A stretch of DNA of 64,000 nt. Origin: an uncultured Tolumonas sp. (GTDB taxonomy: Bacteria > Pseudomonadota > Gammaproteobacteria > Enterobacterales > Aeromonadaceae). Location: positions 1,211,001-1,275,000 of the forward strand of contig NZ_OY829944.1 in NCBI RefSeq assembly GCF_963556105.2, written 5' to 3'. Shown piece by piece: positions 38,001 to 47,675 of this stretch; the first letter of the stretch is position 1, and the number at the start of each line of letters is the position of its first letter. The notes beneath the pieces were generated by a model. It worked only from the letters and a program-made list of their open reading frames with translations, ran no database searches and had not been told where the DNA came from. Both the position numbers and the translations under genes were made by a program.

Positions 38001-38184
38001 CACTCCTCGCTGTATTTTGTACCGCATTCCCTCTCAATGCCTGTCTCGACTCTGCTCTTGCTTCACCAATGTTTCAAAATTAGATCAACTTATCATTAAC
38101 ACTATATTTTCAATTGCAGAACATCCTGTTTCGTCATAACGTGTAGCAAGGATACAAATATGTATGATGATACAAGGACATAGC

Positions 38185-38616
38185 ATGACAATTGAACGCA
38201 CTTTCTCCATCATTAAGCCTGATGCCGTGGCTAAAAATATTATCGGTGAGGTATATCACCGTTTTGAGTGCGCAGGCTTGCATATCATCGCAGCAAAAAT
38301 GTTGCATTTGTCTCAAGAACAAGCCGCTGGTTTTTACGCGGAACATAAAGGTAAGCCTTTCTACGATAATCTGCTGAAATTCATGACATCCGGTCCGATT
38401 GTGGTGCAGGTGTTAGAAGGGCAAGACGCCATTCGCCGTCATCGTGAGCTGCTCGGTGCAACCGACCCAGAAAAAGCACAGGCAGGCACTATCCGTGCAG
38501 ATCATGCGATCTCGGTGACGCAAAATGCGGTGCATGGTTCTGATTCTGCCGAATCTGCCGCCCGTGAAATTGCCTTTTTCTTCACTGAAGATGAGATTTG
38601 TCCACGTACGCGTTAA
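38185..38616 (+). CDS. ndk: Nucleoside diphosphate kinase
   Basis: Ndk moves the gamma phosphate of ATP to nucleoside diphosphates through a phosphohistidine. From the ATG at 38185 (AAGGAC six bases before) the protein has 143 residues and starts [17 protein letters not shown]; catalytic H117 is in [12 protein letters not shown]. The reading frame is open upstream to 38164 but without family similarity. The gene stands alone between pepB and the flagellar region; the 200-base spacer before it holds only the pepB hairpin. Confidence 0.96.
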   Translation: MTIERTFSIIKPDAVAKNIIGEVYHRFECAGLHIIAAKMLHLSQEQAAGFYAEHKGKPFYDNLLKFMTSGPIVVQVLEGQDAIRRHRELLGATDPEKAQAGTIRADHAISVTQNAVHGSDSAESAAREIAFFFTEDEICPRTR

Positions 38617-38690
38617 GCGCAGCCAATAATTGGTTAAATTTTTGACATGTCGTCAGTAATTTGACTTTATTGCACACATCCTGTGATGAC

Positions 38691-38717
38691 ACCTGATATA
38701 ATTTATACATATCAGGT
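38691..38717 (+). promoter_or_regulatory. Inverted repeat in the flrA leader
   Basis: ACCTGATAT and ATATCAGGT (9 bp, perfect) flank a nine-base AT-rich spacer, 17 bases before the flrA start. It could be an operator for a regulator of the flagellar cascade, or an RNA hairpin near the ribosome binding site GGGGA at 38722-38726. Confidence 0.5.
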
Positions 38718-38733
38718 GATTGGGGATGTGATG

Positions 38734-40173
38734 ATGGAGCAAATGGATAATCTGCTTCTGGTTGATACCAATGATGAACGCCGTCAGCAATTAGAAACGG
38801 TGTTGTCGTTTATGGGTATTCAGTGGCAGAGTGGTGGTGAAGAAGATTGTCTGGCCTATCTTTCTGCGGTGGAAAGTATTTCCGCAGTCGTGGTTGGCGA
38901 TCTGAAAACCACAACCTTGCCTGAGCTGGCCACTCGTTATTCCTCAATTCCGTTTATCAGTACGGAACAAACCGAGCTGAGCAATAGCAATGTGATTGGT
39001 TTTCTGGCTCAGCCATTTTCATATGAATCACTGACACAAATGCTGCATTTCTGTCAGGCATTTCGCTCGTTACACCCCACATTACAAACCAGTCGCCAAA
39101 CACCAGCGCTATTGAAATTACTGGTGGGCAAAGGCAGTGCAATTCAAAGTGTACGTAAATTGATTGAACAAGTTGCCAGTAAAGATGCCAACGTATTGAT
39201 TCTTGGTGAATCAGGAACCGGTAAAGAAGTGGTGGCCCGTGCTATTCATGAAATGTCTGGTCGCGCGAAAGGGCCATTTGTACCCGTAAACTGCGGTGCT
39301 ATTCCGGGCGAGTTACTGGAAAGTGAACTGTTTGGCCATGAAAAAGGTGCGTTTACCGGTGCAATTTCTTCTCGCCGCGGGCGCTTTGAATTAGCGGAAG
39401 GTGGCACGTTATTTTTGGATGAAATCGGTGATATGCCGATGGCCATGCAAGTTAAGTTGCTGCGTGTCTTACAAGAACGTCTGTATGAACGAGTGGGCGG
39501 TACAAAACCGATCCAAGCTGATGTGCGCATTATCGCTGCGACACACCGCAATCTGGAAACTATGATCAGCGAAAATCGTTTCCGTGAAGATCTGTATTAC
39601 CGCTTAAATGTTTTCCCTATTGAAACACCTTCACTGCGTGAACGATTGGATGATATTCCCTTACTGCTGCAGGAAATGGTCAATCGCCATCAAGCACAGC
39701 ATCATGCTTTTGTGCGCTTTACCCAGCGCGCGATGGAATCGCTGATGCAACATAATTGGCCGGGTAATGTTCGCGAATTATCCAATCTGGTGGAACGGCT
39801 CTTGATTTTGTTTCCTAACCGAATTGTCGATATTCAAGATCTACCCGTGAAATATCGTTATGGCGATTGGAGCGAATCCATGCCATTAGATGAAGCTGCA
39901 TCGGAATGGGCTGAGCGTGAAGCGCTGTCATCAGTGTTTATGGAGACGCCGGAAGAAACACCATCTGTCGCCGCAGAACCGTTTGCTTCTGTGTTGCCTG
40001 AAGAAGGGGTTAATCTGAAAGAGATGATCGCTGAGCTGGAAATGGATTTAATTCGTCAGGCATTGGAGATGCAAGATGGTGTTGTAGCCCGAGCGTCAGA
40101 ATTATTGGGTATGCGTCGTACGACTTTGGTCGAAAAAATGAAAAAATATGGAATGACGGCCAAAGATATGTAG
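38734..40173 (+). CDS. flrA: Sigma-54-dependent master flagellar regulator FlrA (FleQ)
   Basis: FlrA/FleQ is the top activator of polar flagellar genes and works with sigma-54. From the ATG at 38734 the 479-residue protein has an N-terminal FleQ-type receiver-like domain ([20 protein letters not shown]) that lacks the normal phosphorylation site, an AAA+ domain with Walker A GESGTGKE, the sigma-54 contact loop GAFTGA, and Walker [13 protein letters not shown], and a C-terminal Fis-type helix-turn-helix ([20 protein letters not shown]). In-frame starts exist at 38683 and 38731, but GGGGA fits 38734 best. A chemoreceptor gene separates it from flrB. Confidence 0.93.
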   Translation: MEQMDNLLLVDTNDERRQQLETVLSFMGIQWQSGGEEDCLAYLSAVESISAVVVGDLKTTTLPELATRYSSIPFISTEQTELSNSNVIGFLAQPFSYESLTQMLHFCQAFRSLHPTLQTSRQTPALLKLLVGKGSAIQSVRKLIEQVASKDANVLILGESGTGKEVVARAIHEMSGRAKGPFVPVNCGAIPGELLESELFGHEKGAFTGAISSRRGRFELAEGGTLFLDEIGDMPMAMQVKLLRVLQERLYERVGGTKPIQADVRIIAATHRNLETMISENRFREDLYYRLNVFPIETPSLRERLDDIPLLLQEMVNRHQAQHHAFVRFTQRAMESLMQHNWPGNVRELSNLVERLLILFPNRIVDIQDLPVKYRYGDWSESMPLDEAASEWAEREALSSVFMETPEETPSVAAEPFASVLPEEGVNLKEMIAELEMDLIRQALEMQDGVVARASELLGMRRTTLVEKMKKYGMTAKDM

Positions 40174-40251
40174 CGGAAAAACGCCAAGTTTTTTACTGAG
40201 AGCTACACTGATGAAGACAAAAAACAATTGCACTGATGCAGTGAGGGAATA

Positions 40252-41862
40252 ATGAAAATAGTACATAAGCTCATATTGTTAATTGTTGTGGGTTTTATCG
40301 GCAGTGTATTGATTAGTGCAATTGGTTTCTCGCGTCTTTCTGATATCAATAAAGACATGCGCAATATAATGGATAATACGCTACCTAGTTTGAATACTTT
40401 AAATGCAATTAATATCCAATTCTTGGAAGCACGTATCATGATTCGTGCGCATGTTATTGAAACTGATCCGGCGAAAATGCAAGTTATCGAAACAAAATTT
40501 CGAGAAAAACAAAAACAAGTCCGAGAGAGTTTGACCAGTTACGATAACTTCATATCTGATGATCAAGATCGTATTTTATTTTTGAAAGCAAAAGAAGCTG
40601 CTGAAAGTTATGAAAAACAATCGGAGATTGTTTTGAACTACTCTCGCCAAAATAAGACGGAAGAGGCAAAACGGGAACTGGATGTTTTAGCTGGTTTGGC
40701 CGAGCAACTATCAACATCTTTGGCCGATGATATTAAATATAACGAAAAATTGGCAAAAGATGGCGACAAAGAAAATATAGCCAGTTATGAGAATGCAAAA
40801 TGGCTTCTCATGATCTGCACCATTGCGGTAACAGGATTTTTGGCATTAATTGGCTGGTTTATTTATCGCCAGATCAGTAGTGGTCTTAAAGTGGCACAGA
40901 CAACCATCTCGCGTATCGAAAATAGCCTTGATTTCACTCTACGTGCTGAAGTGAGTGGTAGTGATGAGATCAGCCTGATGTTGCGGGCTTTTAACCAACT
41001 GATTGGACGGATGCAAAACAACTTGCGTGAATTACTGCAAGGTGTGGAACAAGTGTCTGTCAGTGCTGACCGCTTGCAATCATCTGCACATCGGGTTTCG
41101 GAAGGTTCCAGTTCGCAAAATGCCTCTACTTCACATATGGCGGCGTCTGTTGAAGAAATGACGGTGAGTATTAATCATGTCGCCGATCAAGCGAATACTA
41201 CTAGTGAGCAGTCGAATGAAGTGGGCCGTAAAGCGGAAGCGGGTCAAGATGTAATTGCGCACACCGTGGATAATATTCATGCCATTGCCGGTGCGGTTGA
41301 TAATGCAGCACAAGATATTCAGCAGTTGGAAGCGAAAGGCCGTGAGATTGAATCTGTCATCAATATCATTCGTGCGGTAGCGGAACAAACCAACTTACTG
41401 GCATTGAATGCGGCGATTGAAGCCGCGCGTGCAGGTGAGCAAGGCCGAGGTTTTGCGGTAGTTGCTGATGAGGTGCGTAGCCTTGCCGCTAGAACGGCAA
41501 CATCGACAAAAGAAATCGGCGACATTATTACCGCGATTCAGAACGTGTCAGCCTCTGCTGTAAAACGTATGCAGGAAGCGATTGTTAAAGTTGAGCAAGG
41601 CGTTGAAGGCGCAGGTCAGGCGAATGAAACAATGGAAGAGATTTGCCGAGTTGCAACTGAAAGTGTCTCGTTGGTGGCGGATATCTCGCATGCTATTCGT
41701 GAACAAGGCGCAGCAACCAACTCTATTGCTCAACAGGTAGAAAATGTTGCTCAAATGGTGGATGAAAACACGCAGGCTGCCAACGAAACGGCTGATTTAG
41801 CGAATGATTTGTCGAAAATATCGGATGACATGAAGAAGGTCGTCATGGCCTATCGATTGTAA
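40252..41862 (+). CDS. Methyl-accepting chemotaxis protein (four-helix-bundle sensor)
   Basis: The 536-residue protein is a typical chemoreceptor: membrane helices near 6-28 and 184-205, a periplasmic four-helix-bundle-like sensor of about 155 residues between them, a HAMP domain (about 206-260), and a long signalling coiled coil with the conserved tip [18 protein letters not shown] around 375-395. There is no C-terminal CheR/CheB pentapeptide. GAGGGA precedes the ATG. It lies between flrA and flrB, where relatives as I know them have no gene, and is followed by its own terminator. The ligand is unknown; the sensor has no recognisable pocket motif. Confidence 0.92.
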   Translation: MKIVHKLILLIVVGFIGSVLISAIGFSRLSDINKDMRNIMDNTLPSLNTLNAINIQFLEARIMIRAHVIETDPAKMQVIETKFREKQKQVRESLTSYDNFISDDQDRILFLKAKEAAESYEKQSEIVLNYSRQNKTEEAKRELDVLAGLAEQLSTSLADDIKYNEKLAKDGDKENIASYENAKWLLMICTIAVTGFLALIGWFIYRQISSGLKVAQTTISRIENSLDFTLRAEVSGSDEISLMLRAFNQLIGRMQNNLRELLQGVEQVSVSADRLQSSAHRVSEGSSSQNASTSHMAASVEEMTVSINHVADQANTTSEQSNEVGRKAEAGQDVIAHTVDNIHAIAGAVDNAAQDIQQLEAKGREIESVINIIRAVAEQTNLLALNAAIEAARAGEQGRGFAVVADEVRSLAARTATSTKEIGDIITAIQNVSASAVKRMQEAIVKVEQGVEGAGQANETMEEICRVATESVSLVADISHAIREQGAATNSIAQQVENVAQMVDENTQAANETADLANDLSKISDDMKKVVMAYRL

Positions 41863-41879
41863 TTGCTCTGTTTATTATG

Positions 41880-41904
41880 AAAGGCAGCCTCGGCTGCCTT
41901 TTTT
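41880..41904 (+). terminator. Terminator after the chemoreceptor gene
   Basis: AAGGCAGC pairs with GCTGCCTT around a four-base loop and runs into six T residues. It stands directly before the sigma-54-type element of flrB. Confidence 0.88.
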
Positions 41905-41906
41905 CT

Positions 41907-41922
41907 TGGCACGTTTTTTGTC
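41907..41922 (+). promoter_or_regulatory. Sigma-54-type promoter before flrBC
   Basis: TGGCAC, five bases, TTGTC: GG at -24 is perfect and the spacing is right, but -12 has GT instead of GC. In Vibrio the flrBC operon is a sigma-54/FlrA target, which supports the call. Confidence 0.6.
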
Positions 41923-41964
41923 TTATCTGGTTATGCACACTATGTTGCGACGGGAAAATGACGG

Positions 41965-43011
41965 ATGAGCCAGATAACTGAATTGAATAGCCACAACCAA
42001 TCGACAGATGAAACCATGTTGCTGGCGGAGATTTTTGATCATATTCCTTCCGGCTTAATATTAGTCGATCGTGCAGGAAAGATTTTTCGGGCTAACCCTG
42101 CCGCACAAACTCTGTTGGGTGGCAGCTTAGTTGGTGAGTCGTGGTTGTCAGTCATCCAGCGCGCTTTCTGTCTGCGGGATGACGATGGGCATGAAGTATC
42201 ACTGCGCGATGGGCGTCGTGTTCAGGTTTCAACATTACCGTTACAACATCAGCCAGGCCAGATGGTGCAGGTGACTGATCTGACAGAAACCCGTCGTTTA
42301 CAAGAGCAAGTCAGTCATATGCAGCGGTTGTCTGCGTTGGGAAAAATGGCGGCTTCTCTGGCCCATCAAATTAGAACGCCGCTCTCGGCTGCTATGTTAT
42401 ACGGCGCCAATTTAGCAAATCGTACGCTGACACCAGAGTCTCGATTGCAATTTCAGCAAAAATTAATGGCGCGTTTAAAAGAACTGGAGCGCCAGGTCAG
42501 TGATGTTTTGTTATTTGCCCGTAATGGCGATCAGCAGAAAGTGGAACCTGTGGTGTTAAATGATCTGCTGCAACAGCTGCAACAACGTGCCGAAACCTTG
42601 ATGAATACACATGACGCAATTTTTACCGTCAATGCACCAGAGCAAAATATTAAGTTGCTGGCTAATAGTGAAGCGTTAACCAGTGCATTAATGAACCTGC
42701 TTGAAAATGGCATTCAAGCCGGGGGAAAACAGTTATTGCTAACGGTTGAACCAGAAGCGGAACAGGTGATGATCCGGCTGGTGGATAATGGCAAAGGGAT
42801 TTCCCGTGAACAGTTATCCCGCATATTTGAGCCATTTTACACCACCCGCAGTCGTGGAACTGGCCTGGGTTTAGCAGTAGTGCAAGCCGTTGTGCAAGCT
42901 CATCAGGGTACAATTCAAGCTTCTTCACTATTGGGTGAGGGCAGCTGTTTTAGTATTCGTTTGCCTTATCATCATGTGCAACTACAACAAGTACGGGAAG
43001 GTGCCGCATGA
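41965..43011 (+). CDS. flrB: Flagellar sensor histidine kinase FlrB (FleS)
   Basis: FlrB phosphorylates FlrC to turn on middle (class III) flagellar genes. The 348-residue protein has a PAS-like domain (about 20-105, FDHIPSGLILVDRAGKIFRAN), a phosphoacceptor H134 (SLAHQIRTPL) and an ATPase domain with LMNLLENGIQAG (N box), DNGKGIS (G1) and GTGLGLAVVQ (G2). No membrane helix is seen, so it is cytoplasmic. Its last four bases overlap flrC (ATGA). Confidence 0.93.
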   Translation: MSQITELNSHNQSTDETMLLAEIFDHIPSGLILVDRAGKIFRANPAAQTLLGGSLVGESWLSVIQRAFCLRDDDGHEVSLRDGRRVQVSTLPLQHQPGQMVQVTDLTETRRLQEQVSHMQRLSALGKMAASLAHQIRTPLSAAMLYGANLANRTLTPESRLQFQQKLMARLKELERQVSDVLLFARNGDQQKVEPVVLNDLLQQLQQRAETLMNTHDAIFTVNAPEQNIKLLANSEALTSALMNLLENGIQAGGKQLLLTVEPEAEQVMIRLVDNGKGISREQLSRIFEPFYTTRSRGTGLGLAVVQAVVQAHQGTIQASSLLGEGSCFSIRLPYHHVQLQQVREGAA

Positions 43012-44381
43012 GCCAGCGAACGTTATTAGTTGTCGAAGATGATCCAGGGTTACAAGAAGCCATCGTCGATACTTTGCAACTTTCCGGATATCAATGTTTA
43101 ACGGCTGATTGTGGCGAGGCTGCATTGGTTGTTTTACAGCGTCAGAAAGTAGATATGATCATTTCTGATGTGCAAATGCCCGGCATGGATGGGTTGAGTT
43201 TGCTGCAAAATGTTCAGCACCTCTATGCGCAAATTCCTATGTTACTGATGACGGCGTTTGGCAACATCGAAGGTGCCGTTCGTGCGATGCGCGATGGGGC
43301 GGTTGATTATCTGGTCAAACCATTTGCGCCGGAAGTGTTGCTAAATCAGGTAAGCCGATATGTGCCAGCACAACAGGTCGAACGTCGGACGCCGGTGTAT
43401 GGCGATCCGAAAACAGCGGAATTGTTACAACTGGCTGCTAAAGTCGCGCGTTCTGATGCATCGGTGATGATCAGTGGGCCAAGTGGTACAGGTAAAGAAG
43501 TGCTAGCGCGTTATATCCACGATCAATCCTCCCGTTCGGAACAGCCTTTTATTGCCATTAACTGCGCAGCAATTCCGGAAAATATGCTGGAAGCGACGTT
43601 ATTTGGTTATGAAAAAGGCGCCTTTACCGGTGCTGTGCAAGGGTGTCCGGGTAAATTTGAACAAGCGCAGGGTGGCACCTTGCTGCTGGATGAAATTACC
43701 GAAATGGATCCAGCTCTACAGGCCAAATTATTGCGTGTGTTACAAGAGCGTGAAGTTGAACGATTGGGCAGTCGGAAAACAATCAGTCTGGATGTCAGAG
43801 TGATTGCCACAACCAACCGTGATTTGCGTAAAGCAGTAAGCAATCATCTGTTTCGTGAAGATCTGTTTTATCGGTTAAATGTATTCCCGCTGCGCTGGTT
43901 GCCTTTACGTGCGCGCGCTGGCGATATACTGCCACTCGCTGAGCATTTGTTGCGTCGGCATACGATGGAGCAGCGTTCAACGTTACCTGATATAACCACT
44001 TCCGCATGTCAAAAATTGCTGGCGTATAACTGGCCAGGGAATGTACGGGAATTGGAAAATGTAATGCAACGCGCATTGATCTTAGCGAAAGATCAGAAGA
44101 TCACCGCTGATGAGATCTTATTTGATACAGATGCGGTGTATTCAGTCGAAGATGAATCCTCTTGGGATGAAGATATCGACGACGTTCAGTGTGATCGGGT
44201 TCCTGGCATCGAAAAATTAGGTAATGAACTGCGTCAGCAGGAACATCAAATCATTCTGGATACATTGATCTCTTGTGATGGTAGTCGTAAAGCGGTTGCC
44301 GAACGTTTAGGGATCAGCCCCCGGACATTACGTTATAAACTGGCTCGCATGCGAGATGTCGGTATAGACGTTCCTGACTAA
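43008..44381 (+). CDS. flrC: Sigma-54-dependent flagellar response regulator FlrC (FleR)
   Basis: FlrC, when phosphorylated by FlrB, activates sigma-54 promoters of middle flagellar genes. The 457-residue protein has a receiver domain with D10-D11-D12-type acid pocket (VVEDDPG) and phosphoacceptor D54 (IISDVQMPGMDG), an AAA+ domain with GPSGTGKE, GAFTGA and GGTLLLDEI, and a C-terminal Fis-type helix-turn-helix (KAVAERLGISPRTLRYKLARM). The overlap with flrB indicates coupled translation. A hairpin lies between it and fliE. Confidence 0.94.
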   Translation: MSQRTLLVVEDDPGLQEAIVDTLQLSGYQCLTADCGEAALVVLQRQKVDMIISDVQMPGMDGLSLLQNVQHLYAQIPMLLMTAFGNIEGAVRAMRDGAVDYLVKPFAPEVLLNQVSRYVPAQQVERRTPVYGDPKTAELLQLAAKVARSDASVMISGPSGTGKEVLARYIHDQSSRSEQPFIAINCAAIPENMLEATLFGYEKGAFTGAVQGCPGKFEQAQGGTLLLDEITEMDPALQAKLLRVLQEREVERLGSRKTISLDVRVIATTNRDLRKAVSNHLFREDLFYRLNVFPLRWLPLRARAGDILPLAEHLLRRHTMEQRSTLPDITTSACQKLLAYNWPGNVRELENVMQRALILAKDQKITADEILFDTDAVYSVEDESSWDEDIDDVQCDRVPGIEKLGNELRQQEHQIILDTLISCDGSRKAVAERLGISPRTLRYKLARMRDVGIDVPD

Positions 44382-44407
44382 TATTCTCACTGCAATACCT
44401 CTTTTTG

Positions 44408-44434
44408 TATCAGTCACTTTCTTAGTGACTGATA
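44408..44434 (+). terminator. Hairpin between flrC and fliE (possible terminator)
   Basis: TATCAGTCACT pairs with AGTGACTGATA (11 bp) around TTCTT. The downstream sequence is only moderately T-rich, so termination is probable but not sure. Confidence 0.55.
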
Positions 44435-44471
44435 TCATTACTTTTCTTCCTTTATCATTCACTTACACTTC

Positions 44472-44487
44472 TGGCACTTTAATTGCT
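44472..44487 (+). promoter_or_regulatory. Sigma-54-type promoter before fliE
   Basis: TGGCAC, five bases, TTGCT is a full match to the -24/-12 consensus. It is 54 bases before the fliE start and should serve fliE-F-G-H-I-J. Confidence 0.85.
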
Positions 44488-44540
44488 TTTCCATAGTTAT
44501 AACGCATTAGAGTCAATTATTTGTCGAAGTGAGGAATGGT

Positions 44541-44861
44541 ATGGACGTGCAAGCAACATCCCTGATGAAACAATTGGAAGCCTTGCGCTTTGAAGCTTCA
44601 GGGGCTTCTGTCAAACCAGTCAGCGAAGGGAATGTCTCTCAGGACTTTAATCAGTTGCTGTCACAAGCACTGAATAACGTGAATGATATGCAAAGTCAGA
44701 GTGATCAGTTGCGTACACGTTTCGATATGGGTGATCGAAGTGTTAATCTGTCGGATGTTATGATCGCCGGCCAGAAAGCATCGATCGCTTTTGAAGCAAC
44801 AGTTCAGGTGCGCAATAAAGTGGTGGATGCTTATAAGACCATCATGAATATGCCAGTGTAA
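44541..44861 (+). CDS. fliE: Flagellar hook-basal body protein FliE
   Basis: FliE joins the MS ring to the proximal rod and is needed to start export of rod proteins. The 106-residue protein (from the ATG at 44541, with AGGAAT upstream) has a C-terminal helical region with MGDRSVNLSDVMIAGQKASIAFEATVQVRNKVVDAYKTIM, spread over residues about 63-104, the family signature. An in-frame GTG at 44529 is part of the ribosome binding sequence. It opens the operon behind a sigma-54-type promoter. Confidence 0.94.
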   Translation: MDVQATSLMKQLEALRFEASGASVKPVSEGNVSQDFNQLLSQALNNVNDMQSQSDQLRTRFDMGDRSVNLSDVMIAGQKASIAFEATVQVRNKVVDAYKTIMNMPV

Positions 44862-44876
44862 GGAAGGGGGTAAATC

Positions 44877-46604
44877 GTGGCTGAAGCAGCAGGGGATAAA
44901 CGCACTGACCTAATGGTTGGTAGTAGTGATCCGTTACTGGATAAAGCGCTGGATGCCTCAGCAGCTAAATCCTCTTCTTTTAAATTTCTATCGAATATGG
45001 ATTTCTTACGACAGATCACCCTGATCCTGGGTTTGTTGATCTGTGTTGCTATCGCGGCATTTATTTTTATGTGGGGCAATGAGCCGGAAATGCGGCCGTT
45101 GGGCCATTTTAATACGGCGGAGATGATCAAAACGCTGGATTATCTGGATCAGCAAAAAATTGCCTACAAAGTGCAAGACAATAATATTCTGGTAAAAACC
45201 ACTGAATTCAGTACCGTGCGTTTACAGTTACAACGCGCGGGTTTTGCTGCATCCAATGATGAAAATACCGGTGATGAATTATTGATGCGTGACCCCGGCT
45301 TCGGTCTGAGCCAGCGTATGGAAGGTGAACGGCTGAAATTAAGTCGTGAGCAACAATTATCCCGCGCGATCGAACAGTTTCAAGGGGTTGGCAAAGCCAC
45401 TGTGTTATTAGCTATCCCTAAAGATAATGTGTTTGCACGTAATGAACGTAAACCGAGTGCGACGGTTGTTCTGGTGTTAAAAAGTGCAGCATTAAAACAA
45501 GAAGCCATTGATTCTATTGTTGATACTGTGGCCTCTGCCGTACATGGCTTGGAACCATCCCGTGTTACTGTAACTGACCAAAATGGTCGTCTGTTAAATT
45601 CCGGTTCTCAAGATCTGATGACGGCTCGCAGCCGTAAAGAATTTGAGATCCAGCAAAAACAAGAAGCAGAATACAAACAAAAAATCGATTCGATTCTGAG
45701 CCCTGTTTTAGGTCTGGATAATTACACGGCAGAAGTAGATGCCAGCCTTGATTTCTCACAAGAAGAACAAACGCGTCGGGTCTTCAATCCGGATGATCCT
45801 GCTGTTCGTTCTGAAGTGACGATGGAAGATAATAATGTTGGTAATGGCGCGACAGGCGTTCCCGGTGCGCTCAGTAACCAACCTCCATCTAATGCGCAGA
45901 TCCCTGAGAAAACAGCGGGTGCACAGGGTTCAGGCAGTGCTACCAATGGTCACAGCCGTAAAGAAGCCACCCGCAACTACGAACTGGATACTACTATCAG
46001 CCATGTTCAGCGTCAGACGGGCAGTATTCGTCGCCTGACAGTGTCAGTGGCGGTGGATTATAAAACGGCAGCAGGTAAAGACGGTAAAGTTGATCGTCAG
46101 CCTCGTACGCAAAGTGAGTTGGATACAATTCGTCGGTTGCTGCAAGGTGGATTGGGTTTTGACGTTAGCCGTGGTGATCAAATTGAAGTGGTTAGTATTC
46201 CATTCAATCGTCCTGATCTGTCCGTTGAACCAGAAACCAAAGTGTGGGAATCAGATTGGTTTTGGCCTGCAGTCCGAATTGGCGCATCAATCGTATTGAT
46301 CCTAATCTTGTTGGTAACAGTCGTGCGTCCGGTTATGAAGAAACTGCTCAATGCCGAACCAGCTGAAGGCGCACTTAATGTCGACCTGGATTCAAGAATG
46401 GCACTGGAAGGTAGTGACGAACTGAGTCTGCTGGCTTCTCAGGCGGAAAGCGAAGAACCTATTTTTGGTTTGCGTAATGGTCAGTTAGTTTTACCTGATT
46501 TGCACCGTGATGAAGATTTGTTAAGAGCGGTACGTGCGTTGGTATCTAATGAACCAGATCTAGCGGCACAAGTTATTAAAGAATGGGTCAGTACGAAGGA
46601 TTAA
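44877..46604 (+). CDS. fliF: Flagellar MS-ring protein FliF
   Basis: FliF forms the membrane MS ring that carries the C ring and houses the export gate. The 575-residue protein starts with GTG after a strong ribosome binding site (AAGGAAGGGGG). Helix one is near 45-65 (LILGLLICVAIAAFIFMW) and helix two near 460-480; between them are the ring-building domains with ELLMRDPGFGLSQRMEGERLKLS and RVTVTDQNGRLLN. The C-terminal cytoplasmic tail binds FliG. Length is normal. Confidence 0.96.
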   Translation: MAEAAGDKRTDLMVGSSDPLLDKALDASAAKSSSFKFLSNMDFLRQITLILGLLICVAIAAFIFMWGNEPEMRPLGHFNTAEMIKTLDYLDQQKIAYKVQDNNILVKTTEFSTVRLQLQRAGFAASNDENTGDELLMRDPGFGLSQRMEGERLKLSREQQLSRAIEQFQGVGKATVLLAIPKDNVFARNERKPSATVVLVLKSAALKQEAIDSIVDTVASAVHGLEPSRVTVTDQNGRLLNSGSQDLMTARSRKEFEIQQKQEAEYKQKIDSILSPVLGLDNYTAEVDASLDFSQEEQTRRVFNPDDPAVRSEVTMEDNNVGNGATGVPGALSNQPPSNAQIPEKTAGAQGSGSATNGHSRKEATRNYELDTTISHVQRQTGSIRRLTVSVAVDYKTAAGKDGKVDRQPRTQSELDTIRRLLQGGLGFDVSRGDQIEVVSIPFNRPDLSVEPETKVWESDWFWPAVRIGASIVLILILLVTVVRPVMKKLLNAEPAEGALNVDLDSRMALEGSDELSLLASQAESEEPIFGLRNGQLVLPDLHRDEDLLRAVRALVSNEPDLAAQVIKEWVSTKD

Positions 46605-46607
46605 TGT

Positions 46608-47666
46608 ATGCCACCAGTTCCAGCTAACCCAACTGTCAGTGAAATGACGCCTGAACAAAAAAAGATCATTGAAAACATGTCAGGTATGGAGATGGCAGCA
46701 GTTTTAATGCTCAGTCTCAGTGAAGACGATGCGGCCCAGATATTCCGGCATCTGGAACCTAAACAGGTACAACGTTTGGGTATGTCGATGGCATCAATGA
46801 AAGATTTTAGTCAGGAACGGGTTACAGCAATACATCGCCAATTTATTGATGATATTCAGAAATTCTCCAATATCGGTATTGGCAGTGAAGACTTTGTTCG
46901 TAAAGCCTTGGTGGCGGCATTGGGTGAAGATAAAGCTGGTAATCTGGTTGAGCAGATCATCATGGGCTCAGGCGCCCGAGGTCTGGATTCACTCAAATGG
47001 ATGGATGCGCGTCAGGTGGCCAGCATCATTCAGAACGAGCATCCGCAGATCCAGACTATCGTATTGTCATATTTGGACCCAGAACAATCAGCGGAAATTT
47101 TGGGTCAATTCCCAGAAGCGGTACGTCTCGATCTGGTAATGCGTATTGCGAATCTGGAAGAAGTTCAGCCTGCTGCGCTGCAGGAATTGAACGATATCAT
47201 GGAAAAACAATTTGCCGGCTCTGCTGGTGCGCAATCTGCGAAAATGGGCGGCTTGAAAGCTGCAGCCAGCATTATGAACTACCTCGATACCAACATTGAA
47301 GGTCAGTTGATGGATGCGATCCGTGAATCGGATGAAGAGATGAGCCAGCAGATCCAAGATCTGATGTTTGTCTTCGAGAACCTGATCGATGTTGATGACC
47401 GTGCAATTCAGAGTATTCTGCGTGAAGTGCCGGGTGATCAGCTGCAAAAAGCATTGAAAGGTGCAGATGATCAGCTGAAAGATAAGATCCTGAAAAATAT
47501 GTCAAAACGTGCTGCAGAAATGTTGCAGGAAGATTTATCCTCTATGGGACCAATTCGTGTCAGCGATGTAGAAGCTGCGCAGAAAGAGATCCTGTCTGTT
47601 GCTCGTCGCTTAGCTGATGCTGGTGAGATCATGCTGGGTGCGGGTGGTGGTGAAGATTTCTTATAG
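46608..47666 (+). CDS. fliG: Flagellar motor switch protein FliG
   Basis: FliG is the rotor protein that contacts FliF, FliM and the stator. The 352-residue protein has AAVLMLSLSEDDAAQIFRHLEPKQVQRLG at the N terminus (two stretches), the middle motif EHPQIQTIVLSYLDPEQSAEIL, and the C-terminal charged helix region with LMFVFENLIDVDDRAIQSILREV and LKDKILKNMSKRAAEML. It starts three bases after fliF. Confidence 0.96.
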   Translation: MPPVPANPTVSEMTPEQKKIIENMSGMEMAAVLMLSLSEDDAAQIFRHLEPKQVQRLGMSMASMKDFSQERVTAIHRQFIDDIQKFSNIGIGSEDFVRKALVAALGEDKAGNLVEQIIMGSGARGLDSLKWMDARQVASIIQNEHPQIQTIVLSYLDPEQSAEILGQFPEAVRLDLVMRIANLEEVQPAALQELNDIMEKQFAGSAGAQSAKMGGLKAAASIMNYLDTNIEGQLMDAIRESDEEMSQQIQDLMFVFENLIDVDDRAIQSILREVPGDQLQKALKGADDQLKDKILKNMSKRAAEMLQEDLSSMGPIRVSDVEAAQKEILSVARRLADAGEIMLGAGGGEDFL

Positions 47667-47675
47667 TGAGAAGAT

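Noticed and set aside
40174-40251. Sigma-28 promoter before the chemoreceptor gene
   Set aside because: CAAGTTT resembles a sigma-28 -35, but no GCCGATAA-like -10 occurs at the required spacing.
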